Notes under the pieces: model-generated
What the model was told of the DNA's origin: nothing
Database searches by the model: none
What the model saw: the letters and a program-made list of their open reading frames with translations, nothing else
Assembly (NCBI GenBank): GCA_041394845.1
Contig: JAWKHL010000002.1
Span: forward strand, 186,001-250,000
DNA length: 64,000 bases
From: JAHCHG01 sp041394845
Lineage (GTDB): Bacteria > Acidobacteriota > Blastocatellia > Pyrinomonadales > Pyrinomonadaceae
Direction: 5' to 3'
Translations under genes and position numbers: made by a program
Shown: positions 36,368 to 43,371 of the stretch, piece by piece
Layout of the letters: every line of letters starts with the position of its first letter
How positions within the stretch are numbered: the stretch's first letter is position 1

Positions 36368-37201
36368 TTATCTGTGGCGAAAGGCCAGCACTTCGAGATA
36401 TTCCGAACAGATGCCGGTCGTTCCGTCACCGGAAAAGTTATTCTCCGACCACAGGTCTTCGAGATCACGGCGCAAAGCCGTCTGCCCCGCCGGATCGAGC
36501 GCGGCGAAGGCTTTCAGGGTCGGCCCGTAAAACTCGCGCCAGAATTCGATCGTTTCCAGCACGGTCAGCGGAAAAGTCAGCGAGATCGAACGAGTGTTGA
36601 AATCGATCCCCGAAACCCTTGCTCCGAGCCGTTTTCCCACCTCAACCTCATTACCCCACAAAAGCGGAGAAGGAATGTTTACCGGCGGTTTGACGTGAAA
36701 GCCGACCGTTTTGAACATCTGCCCGATAAAACAGGTCGGAGTCCAGTTGGCCAAGGCGATCAGGCCGCCGGGACGGCAAACGCGAATGAGTTCGGTCGCA
36801 ACCCGTTCGGGGCGTGGGGCGAACATCGCTCCGAACATCGACATCACGACATCGAACTCGGCGTCCGCGTAGGGCAGATTTTCGGCGTCGCCTTCGTCGA
36901 AACGAATTTCCAGACCTTCGGCCTCGGCCCGGTCCCGAGCTTGTTCCAGAAGGTTCGGGGCGATATCGACGCCGGTAACCGTTGCACCGAACCGGGCCGC
37001 CGGGATCGATTGATTGCCCGTTCCGCAGGCCACATCCAAAACGCGCATTCCGGGCCGGAGATCTAACCGTCCGACAAATTCGGCGGCTCCGTCGGCGAAA
37101 GATTCGGCGATCTTACAGAAATCGCCCGAAGTCCAGGTCGCTTTCAGTTTTGTTTTCAACGCCTCCATTTCCGGGGTCGTTGACAGTTTTGCTGTATCCA
37201 T
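36368..37201 (-). CDS. Class I SAM-dependent methyltransferase, UbiE-like
   Basis: This is a cytoplasmic methyltransferase of 277 residues. The S-adenosylmethionine-binding motif I is clear, MRVLDVACGTGNQSIPAA, followed by motif II acidic VTGVDIAPNLLEQARDRA, then DAENLPYADAEFDVVMSMFGAMF and VCRPGGLIALANW. This is the UbiE/Coq5-like Methyltransf_11 arrangement. The substrate cannot be read from the sequence. The start is at 37201 with a GAGGAA-type site upstream. It is flanked by small secreted proteins with which it shares strand but no tight spacing, so a common operon is uncertain. Confidence 0.82.
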   Translation of the reverse strand: MDTAKLSTTPEMEALKTKLKATWTSGDFCKIAESFADGAAEFVGRLDLRPGMRVLDVACGTGNQSIPAARFGATVTGVDIAPNLLEQARDRAEAEGLEIRFDEGDAENLPYADAEFDVVMSMFGAMFAPRPERVATELIRVCRPGGLIALANWTPTCFIGQMFKTVGFHVKPPVNIPSPLLWGNEVEVGKRLGARVSGIDFNTRSISLTFPLTVLETIEFWREFYGPTLKAFAALDPAGQTALRRDLEDLWSENNFSGDGTTGICSEYLEVLAFRHR

Positions 37202-37317
37202 AAAAATTATTTCCTCTCTTTTATTTGTCCTTGCGCCGCAACTCCGAAAAAGAAGCTGTAGATCGGCGTCAATTATGTTTTCTTCCAGATCGATTCCTCT
37301 CGGATCTGATTTTCCGA

Positions 37318-37911
37318 TCAGTCCCCAGCGCGGTAAAAATAATATTCCGCCGTGTAGGGGACTCTGACCTCTTCGCCGACGGTTGAACCCGGATTCGCCG
37401 GACTAATGCCGCCGACGGTGTTTACCCGCTGGATGTAATCGACTTTTTTGAAAATTCCGGGGCCGTCCGCCGTCACCGTTTCCAAAAGCAACCAGGGAAC
37501 GGCGGTCGGATCCGCAGAACAACCGTCCAAACGGCTGGCGATGACTTTGCTGCCGCTGTTGCTCTCCCAGGTGGGGCCGGCGTAATGGGTGCCGACCTGG
37601 CCGTGATAGTTGGAATCGGCGTACAGGTTGGCCAACGGAGCCACGAACTCCCAACCGGAACCGTTCCACCGATAGATCTGCACTCCGAGCGCGTAAACGT
37701 GAAAGATCACTTTGCTTCTCGAAGGGACTTCCAGATTGGAGCAGTAGGAGGGAAGTTCCGGTCCCCGGATGTCCTCGGCGGCTCGGACGGATTGAAATGG
37801 CGTCCAGGTGAACCCGGCGATCCGGGCGGCCTGAAATGGCGTCAAGGCAAACCCGGCAACGCCGAGCAGAACCGCCAATCTGATGATTTGTTTAAGATTG
37901 ATAATGTTCAT
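37318..37911 (-). CDS. DUF3455 secreted protein
   Basis: This 197-residue protein matches the DUF3455 pattern: VIFHVYALGVQIYRWNGSGW, VGTHYAGPTWESNSGSKVI, AVPWLLLETV, VDYIQRVNTVGGISP and the C-terminal VPYTAEYYFYRA. The family has no established function. The start at 37911 has GGAGAA 5 bases upstream. The signal-peptide region is odd: AGFALTPFQAAR is followed at once by the near copy AGFTWTPFQSVR, a tandem duplication of about 39 bases at about 37775-37855. The duplication extends the N-terminus before the mature domain at about residue 46. Confidence 0.78.
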   Translation of the reverse strand: MNIINLKQIIRLAVLLGVAGFALTPFQAARIAGFTWTPFQSVRAAEDIRGPELPSYCSNLEVPSRSKVIFHVYALGVQIYRWNGSGWEFVAPLANLYADSNYHGQVGTHYAGPTWESNSGSKVIASRLDGCSADPTAVPWLLLETVTADGPGIFKKVDYIQRVNTVGGISPANPGSTVGEEVRVPYTAEYYFYRAGD

Positions 37912-37980
37912 TTAAATTCTCCTTAATAAATTTGATTTCTCTTTGTTTTTTGATCGGGCGGATGTCTTTTCCGAAAAAGA

Positions 37981-38381
37981 TCAGATATCCGCCAGTTTGG
38001 TGATTTTTACCGTCAGGGTGAACGAGACCGGCCGGTTGCCGAGCGGCCCGATAAAGATCGTGCAATCTCCGCTTTCCTCCAATCCGATCTCGTAGGTTCC
38101 GCCCCTCTCTTCTCGCAGAAGAACCGTCTCTCCGTCGGCGCCGTCGGTTTCCACCCTGATCCCGACTTTCGAAGCCGGGGCGAGACTGAGAACCATTTTC
38201 TGTCCCGATTTCGCCCGGATGACGTAGGTTGTGCCGTAAGTCCCGGTCGTGCCCTTGACTGTGGCGGAGCTTTTGCCCTTGGCGAACTGAATCCGTTTGG
38301 GCGTCTGAGCGTTGGCCGGTCCGCTCCGCAGATAAATGCGAATGCGACTAACATCAGCGCTAAATTAATTAATTTTTTCAT
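37981..38381 (-). pseudogene. Frameshifted secreted protein with PliI/PPC-like beta domain
   Basis: A good signal peptide begins at 38381 (MKKLINLALMLVAFAFI). In the same frame it then turns into arginine- and proline-rich nonsense. A different frame, open from about 38360, reads ANAQTPKRIQFAKGKSSATV and then a coherent beta domain, YVIRAKSGQKMVLSLAP to the end at FTLTVKITKLADI (37981). That frame has no start codon of its own near the signal; the first ATG is at 38196, inside the domain. A single-base shift near 38310-38340 would restore a protein of about 133 residues. The domain resembles those linked to inhibitors of g-type lysozyme. Real mutation, sequencing error or programmed shift cannot be told apart here. 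Confidence 0.7.
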
Positions 38382-38555
38382 TGATCTGATTTTCTTTTCT
38401 CCTAAATTGGTGTTTGGTTTTGATTAACCCGCCCCCCGGAAAATACCGGTTGTCGTCAAAGCGTCAACCCGCTCTTCCGGACGCAGGACGATTCAGGTTG
38501 CGGCTGAAATGGTTGCCATCGGCCGCAGCCCTTGTAAAATTGATCGACTGATTCC

Positions 38556-39287
38556 TTATTCTTTTTTCGGCAGCGGAATAAGCATGCCGACGCGGCTTTT
38601 GTATTGTTCGTAGGTTTCGCCGTAATGGCCGGTCAGATCGCGTTCCTCCAACTGAAGAGCAACGAGAATATAGGCGGTCGTAACGGTGGCGAACAATAGG
38701 TGTCCGAGCGACATCTGCGGCGTCGCCCAAAAGGCGATGATGAAACCGAGCATGATCGGATGGCGCACGAACTTGTAAAAAGCCGGCGTCCGAAAACCGA
38801 GATCGGTGTATTTCGTTCCGCGCTGGTGAAGATAAACCTGCCGCAAGCCGAAGAGATCGAAGTGATTTATCATAAACGTGCTCAACAGCACGATCAGCCA
38901 TCCGGCGGCGAAGATTCCCTTGAGGGCGAAATACCCGACCGGATTTTCCACGCTCCAGACGATCTCCGGCATCGGTCTCCATTGCCAGAAAAGCAGAAGC
39001 AGAACGAGGCTGGCCAGCAAAACGAAAACGCTTCTCTCGGCCGGTTCGGGGATGAAACGGGTCCACCATTTTTTAAACTCAGGTCTCGCCATAACGCTGT
39101 GCTGGACGGCAAAAAGCGTCAGCAGAAGAAGGTTGATCGTCAGCGAACCGAAGATCGATTCTTCCGTTCCGGAATCGATCGATTTGGGGACGATCAAATT
39201 GCCGACAAAACCGATGGCGTAAAGAAAGGTTCCGAAAAAAACGAAATAACTTACCGTTCCGAAAACGAGTGCGATTAATTTATCCAT
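38556..39287 (-). CDS. mddA: Methanethiol S-methyltransferase-like membrane protein
   Basis: MddA methylates methanethiol to dimethyl sulfide using S-adenosylmethionine. This 243-residue membrane protein belongs to the isoprenylcysteine carboxyl methyltransferase-like family, and several stretches resemble MddA sequences as recalled: YAIGFVGNLIVPKSIDSG, LFAVQHSVMARPEFKKWWTR, FLINHFDLFGLRQVYLH-type sequence (here FMINHFDLFGLRQVYLH) and FYKFVRHPIMLGFIIAFWAT. Five or six hydrophobic helices are visible, with the conserved RHP and the C-terminal EERDLTGHYGETYEQYK. The start at 39287 has AAGGAGG upstream; a longer frame lacks support. Its place among Hcp-like and secreted proteins gives no clue to its role. 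Confidence 0.8.
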   Translation of the reverse strand: MDKLIALVFGTVSYFVFFGTFLYAIGFVGNLIVPKSIDSGTEESIFGSLTINLLLLTLFAVQHSVMARPEFKKWWTRFIPEPAERSVFVLLASLVLLLLFWQWRPMPEIVWSVENPVGYFALKGIFAAGWLIVLLSTFMINHFDLFGLRQVYLHQRGTKYTDLGFRTPAFYKFVRHPIMLGFIIAFWATPQMSLGHLLFATVTTAYILVALQLEERDLTGHYGETYEQYKSRVGMLIPLPKKE

Positions 39288-39303
39288 ATCATTAAACCTC
39301 CTT

Positions 39304-40512
39304 CTACTGACCTTCGAATCCATTTAAAGGATTTCCGTAAAAAGCCCCGGTTTTCCAGGCTGTGGCATCCCATTTTTCGCCCGTTCCCGTTATTTTTACC
39401 GGCACGATTAACCGGTGATAGGGCAAAAAGATCTGACTCGTATAAGCCGGGGCGACGAATTTGCCGTCCGCCCCGACCGAAAAGGAGAGTTCGCGGATCT
39501 GCGCGCCGTTGCGGTAGATCTTGACGGTGTATTGGCCGGGATTTTTGTCGGCGTAAAGGGCGTTCGGATAATAATCGCGGTTGAAACCGCCGTTGTTGTC
39601 AAAACGGAAATTTCCCCACTGAAACTGCCAGCGCTTCCAGATATTGTCGGGCGCAAAGGCCGGCGCGTATTGCGTCGTCCGTTCGTCGTAGTCGCTGACG
39701 CCGCTGGCTCCGTCGCCGTCTTTGGTCGAGGCGATCTGCCGACCCTGGTAAAAGAGGCGGCCTTCGAGTTCGCCGGCGCTGACCATTCCCTTGAGCCAGA
39801 CGCTGACCAGCGGCGTTATGCCGCCGATCTCGATGTCGCTGTGGTGAAATCCGATCATCCCGAACGGCAGGAGCCAATCGTGATCGACGAAGAAATCGAC
39901 CTTGTTTTTCTCCTGCGGATTAGAACTGCGGCTGAATTTGCCGACCTTGAATTTGCCCTGATAAATCACTTCTTTCGTATCCCGGTCGGTGATCTTGAAA
40001 GAATAAATCCCGGTTCCGGCCGTCGATTTAGTGTCGAGCGTTCCGGAGTAGGGACTCGGGCTTTGGAACAAAACGGTCCGGTCGGCCGATAAATTCCCCT
40101 GTTCCAGATCTTCGCTGTACCAGGAAGAGCCGTCCGGGTTGAAATATTCCGCCGCGTAGTTCAGGGATTTTTCGTTGTTGTAAAATTGATTAAAACGAAT
40201 GAGCGGAACCCAGCTGGAATAATTCTTTTGGTTGGGCATCTTCCAGTATTCGTCGTGCGTTTTGGCCTGAACGTAAATGGAATTTTTCAGCAGGACCGGC
40301 GTGTTGGTCGGACGTTGATTTTCGTAGATATTTTTTGAACCCGAAGTCTTCGGATCGACTTTGCCGTTGGTGTTGTTTGTTTTCGGCTGATCCTTTTCGG
40401 GCTTATCCACTTTTATCTGCGGAATTTTTATCGTGAATTGCGCGGCCGCCTGATTCCAGCCGAACGCGAACGCGATTAAAAACATCAACATTTTTGTCAA
40501 ATTTCTTTTCAT
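39304..40512 (-). CDS. Secreted protein of unknown function
   Basis: I do not recognise this 402-residue protein. It has a clear signal peptide (MLMFLIAFAFGWNQAAAQ), a low-complexity linker rich in lysine, asparagine and threonine at about 30-70, and then a beta-rich body with many tryptophans and tyrosines (DGSSWYSEDLEQGNL, FFVDHDWLLPFGMIGFHHSDIEIGG, WKRWQFQWGNFRFDNNGG). The C-terminal half includes TVKIYRNGAQIRELSFSVGADGKF, which resembles an immunoglobulin-like strand pattern. It lies 56 bases after the clear Hcp gene in the same direction and 16 bases before mddA, so the three may be co-transcribed. It may be an exported partner of the Hcp protein, but that is speculation. Confidence 0.7.
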   Translation of the reverse strand: MKRNLTKMLMFLIAFAFGWNQAAAQFTIKIPQIKVDKPEKDQPKTNNTNGKVDPKTSGSKNIYENQRPTNTPVLLKNSIYVQAKTHDEYWKMPNQKNYSSWVPLIRFNQFYNNEKSLNYAAEYFNPDGSSWYSEDLEQGNLSADRTVLFQSPSPYSGTLDTKSTAGTGIYSFKITDRDTKEVIYQGKFKVGKFSRSSNPQEKNKVDFFVDHDWLLPFGMIGFHHSDIEIGGITPLVSVWLKGMVSAGELEGRLFYQGRQIASTKDGDGASGVSDYDERTTQYAPAFAPDNIWKRWQFQWGNFRFDNNGGFNRDYYPNALYADKNPGQYTVKIYRNGAQIRELSFSVGADGKFVAPAYTSQIFLPYHRLIVPVKITGTGEKWDATAWKTGAFYGNPLNGFEGQ

Positions 40513-40568
40513 GATCTTTGGTTTTTTTATCTCCTCTTATTTTCCTTAATAATTAAAATTTTCCCGCC

Positions 40569-40955
40569 TCAGGGACACACCAATCGCGCCCCCTCAAAAT
40601 TCAGGGCGATGGTTTCAAAAGTCTCTTCGACGGTCACGAAATGAATCAAAACGGACGTGAATTTGAACGCCACCGAGCGAATCAGACCTCCGGATTCGGA
40701 AAGTTCTTCTATGGTCAGAAACCCTTCCGAAAAGTTCTGCCCTCGGGTCCAGGCGGACATTAAGATCGGGGATGTTTTGTCAAATCGCTTGCTGATGGTC
40801 AGATCATTGACCCCGGCTTTTCCGGGACCGCCGCCGGCTCTCATCTGATGGCCATGGCCCCAGTAGAATTTGAAAATTTCAATCTCGCCGAAATGACGCG
40901 GGCTTTTCGATTCGCCCGTTACTCCGTCCAATTTCAAAAACATTTTTTGCAGCAT
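40569..40955 (-). CDS. Hcp-family type VI tube-like protein
   Basis: This 128-residue protein has the Hcp order of motifs: MFLKLDGVTGESKSPRHFGEIEIFKFYWGHGHQ at the start, GGPGKAGVNDLTISKRFDKTSPIL in the middle, then SEGFLTIEEL, AFKFTSVLIHFVTV and the closing ETIALNFEGARLV. Hcp forms hexameric rings that stack as the tube of type VI secretion systems. It has no signal peptide and starts at 40955 with AGAGGA upstream. No sheath, baseplate or ClpV genes are in the window, so it is an orphan here, with two divergent copies downstream. Confidence 0.85.
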   Translation of the reverse strand: MLQKMFLKLDGVTGESKSPRHFGEIEIFKFYWGHGHQMRAGGGPGKAGVNDLTISKRFDKTSPILMSAWTRGQNFSEGFLTIEELSESGGLIRSVAFKFTSVLIHFVTVEETFETIALNFEGARLVCP

Positions 40956-40980
40956 CTTTTTCCTCTGATTTTTTTCTCCC

Positions 40981-41048
40981 GAATTCCCGGTTTTATTTAT
41001 TTATTTTCCGGGAATTCGTGGTATCATTCACACTTCGCAGTGGTGTGA
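40981..41048. promoter_or_regulatory. Hairpin and operator-like dyad between divergent hcp and wHTH genes
   Basis: GAATTCCCGG at 40981-40990 pairs with CCGGGAATTC at 41008-41017 across an AT-only loop. A second dyad, TCACAC at 41028-41033 and GTGTGA at 41043-41048, lies beside it with an inner CAC/GTG pair. The position between divergent genes suggests control of one or both; binding is inferred. Confidence 0.4.
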
Positions 41049-41126
41049 GTCTAAGGCTAGTTTTTTTTTGCAAAAAAAGTCCTTTGATTTGGATTAGACA
41101 TTTCTTAGAAAAAAATTAGAAGTCGT

Positions 41127-43268
41127 ATGTCGTTGGAAACAGACGGTTTTGAGTTTTATGAGTTTCTGCTCGACACCAGAGAAAAGATGCTTTTTCGGGA
41201 TGGGAAGCCGGTTCCCATTACGCCGAAAGCCTTCCAACTGCTTCTGACGCTGGTCGAAAATCACGGCCGTCTGGTCGAAAAGGAAGAGTTGATGAAAGCG
41301 GTCTGGGCGGACAGCTTTGTCGAAGAGGGAAATCTGACTTTTACGATCCGCCTTTTGCGCAAAGCCCTCGGCGACCAAAGACGCAAACCCCGTTTTATCG
41401 AAACCGTCCCGCGCCGCGGTTACCGCTTTATCGCTGAAGTCAGAAAACCCGCGGAAAAGACCGTATCGGATGACGAATCCGAATCGGCAATCGTCGAAAC
41501 GACGCCCGAAGAAAAATCTTCCGGCGCGTCCCGATCTTCCAAAAAAATTGCGCTGACGGCTTTTGCCGTTCTGGCAGTCGGCCTGATCTTCGCCGGGTTT
41601 TGGTACTTGATAAAGCGCGGGTCGGACACGAGCGCCCCGGTTTTGTCCACTACTTTTAGCGCCGAAAAACTCTCGACCAACGGAAAGGTTTTTCACGTCG
41701 TTATCTCGCCGGACGGGAAAAATGTGGTTTACACGAATGTCAGCAGCGGCAGGACGGGCGTCTGGCTCCGGCAACTCGATTCGACCAACAACGTCGAAAT
41801 AATTCCGCCACTGGAGGATTTCTACGGCAAACTGGCGCTTTCGCCCGACGGCAATTTCCTTTATTTCTCCCGCCGCCCGCGCGGATTCGACGGTCAGTTG
41901 GACATTTATCGAGTTTCGATCTTCGGCGGCGTCCCGACCAAAATCATCGCCGAGACACAGGGTTGGCTGAGTCTTTCCCCCGACGGCCACAGGATTTCAT
42001 TTGTCCGCTGTTATTATCGCAAGGAAGATTACTGCTCGCTGTGGATCGCCGACTCGGCCGACGGCAAAAATGAAAGAAGGCTTCTGTCGCGTCCGCTTCC
42101 TTTCCGGATCAGCGACAATAAGATCTCGCCCGACGGCAAATCAATCGCTTTTGCTTTCGGACAATCGAAAAACGCCGGGAACGAATTCAGTCTGGCCGAG
42201 GTCGATATCGAAAGCGGGGCGGAACATGAACTGACGGCGCAGAAGTTCTTTAACATCAACTCCATCGTCTGGCTTCCCGACAGAATCGGCCTGCTGTTTA
42301 CGGCTTCGGGAATTCCCAACCGGCATTCCCGGATCTGGCAGGTAACGGTCGAATCGGGCGACGTTCAGCCTCTGACCAAGGATTCCGAAACCTATGCCGA
42401 ACTGAGTCTGAGCAAAGACGCCTCCCGTTTGATCTCAACGCAGGTTAATCAGGATTTCAGCCTCAGCCTTTTTCAAACCGATGATCCGTCGGCCCGGCAG
42501 GTTTTGGCCAACGCCTGGTTCGCCAGATTCGCGCCGAACGGGAAGATCTTTTTTTCATCCATTATGTCGGGCAACGATGAAGTCTGGAGCATCGAGCCGA
42601 ACGGAAGCGGGCAGAGGCAATTGACCAATGACGCGGCGGATGACTCAAGTCCGATAGTTTCGCCCGATGACAATTCGATATTTTTCGTTTCAAACCGGAC
42701 GGGACAGGCCCATGTTTGGCGGATGAACGCCGACGGCAGCAATCCGGTGCAGATCACTCATAAGGAAGGCGGATTTCCGATCTTCGTCTCGCCCGACGGA
42801 CGGTGGATCTATTATCACCACGGCATCGAGAGAACGCTTTGGCGGGCATCGACCGATGGCGGCGACGAGCAATTGGTTTTCGACAAGGGAACAAGTGAAT
42901 TCGAATTGTCCCCGGACGGCTTGCAGGTCGCTTTTCCGGAACGTCAGGGCGAAGAGCGCCTTTTAACTGTTGTTTCGCTTGAAGACAGGCAGATCATAAA
43001 AACGTTCAATTTGGAAGATCCGAAAGCCAGATTGGTTCAACTGGCCTGGCTTTCGGACGGAAAAGGCATCGGTTACGTTCTGGCCGATAATGATTTCCAG
43101 AAAAACTCGCTGTGGGTTCAACGGTTCGACGGAACCGCGCCCCGGAAGATCGTCGATCTGGGCGATGAGGAGATCCGTTCGCTGACCTTCGCGCCCGACG
43201 GAAAAAGTTTCGCCGCCGTTCAGGGCGGCTGGCGACATGACGCCGTTTTGTTCAAAGGTTTGAAATAA
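41127..43268 (+). CDS. Winged-helix (CadC/ToxR-like) regulator with TolB-like propeller
   Basis: This membrane-spanning regulator has 713 residues. Residues about 5-105 form an OmpR/CadC-type winged helix (ITPKAFQLLLTLVENHGRLVEKEEL, then FIETVPRRGYRFIAEV). A linker rich in serine and glutamate leads to one transmembrane helix at about 140-160 (IALTAFAVLAVGLIFAGFWYLI). The rest is a TolB-like six-bladed propeller with repeated SPDGK-type motifs (VISPDGKNVVYTNV, LALSPDGNFLYFS, FAPDGKSFAAV). The layout is very common in Acidobacteriota. A ligand or stress sensed outside would be signalled to DNA. It precedes GH67 by 103 bases in the same direction and may control the xylan genes or the divergent hcp; this is inferred. 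Confidence 0.85.
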   Translation: MSLETDGFEFYEFLLDTREKMLFRDGKPVPITPKAFQLLLTLVENHGRLVEKEELMKAVWADSFVEEGNLTFTIRLLRKALGDQRRKPRFIETVPRRGYRFIAEVRKPAEKTVSDDESESAIVETTPEEKSSGASRSSKKIALTAFAVLAVGLIFAGFWYLIKRGSDTSAPVLSTTFSAEKLSTNGKVFHVVISPDGKNVVYTNVSSGRTGVWLRQLDSTNNVEIIPPLEDFYGKLALSPDGNFLYFSRRPRGFDGQLDIYRVSIFGGVPTKIIAETQGWLSLSPDGHRISFVRCYYRKEDYCSLWIADSADGKNERRLLSRPLPFRISDNKISPDGKSIAFAFGQSKNAGNEFSLAEVDIESGAEHELTAQKFFNINSIVWLPDRIGLLFTASGIPNRHSRIWQVTVESGDVQPLTKDSETYAELSLSKDASRLISTQVNQDFSLSLFQTDDPSARQVLANAWFARFAPNGKIFFSSIMSGNDEVWSIEPNGSGQRQLTNDAADDSSPIVSPDDNSIFFVSNRTGQAHVWRMNADGSNPVQITHKEGGFPIFVSPDGRWIYYHHGIERTLWRASTDGGDEQLVFDKGTSEFELSPDGLQVAFPERQGEERLLTVVSLEDRQIIKTFNLEDPKARLVQLAWLSDGKGIGYVLADNDFQKNSLWVQRFDGTAPRKIVDLGDEEIRSLTFAPDGKSFAAVQGGWRHDAVLFKGLK

Positions 43269-43371
43269 AAGCCTCATATTTGGAGTCCGTTTAAGAAACT
43301 CAATCTTCTTCAATCCGCTTAACAAACTCCCGTCAAAACGTTCGGAAATGATATATTGAGCAGACGGGAAA

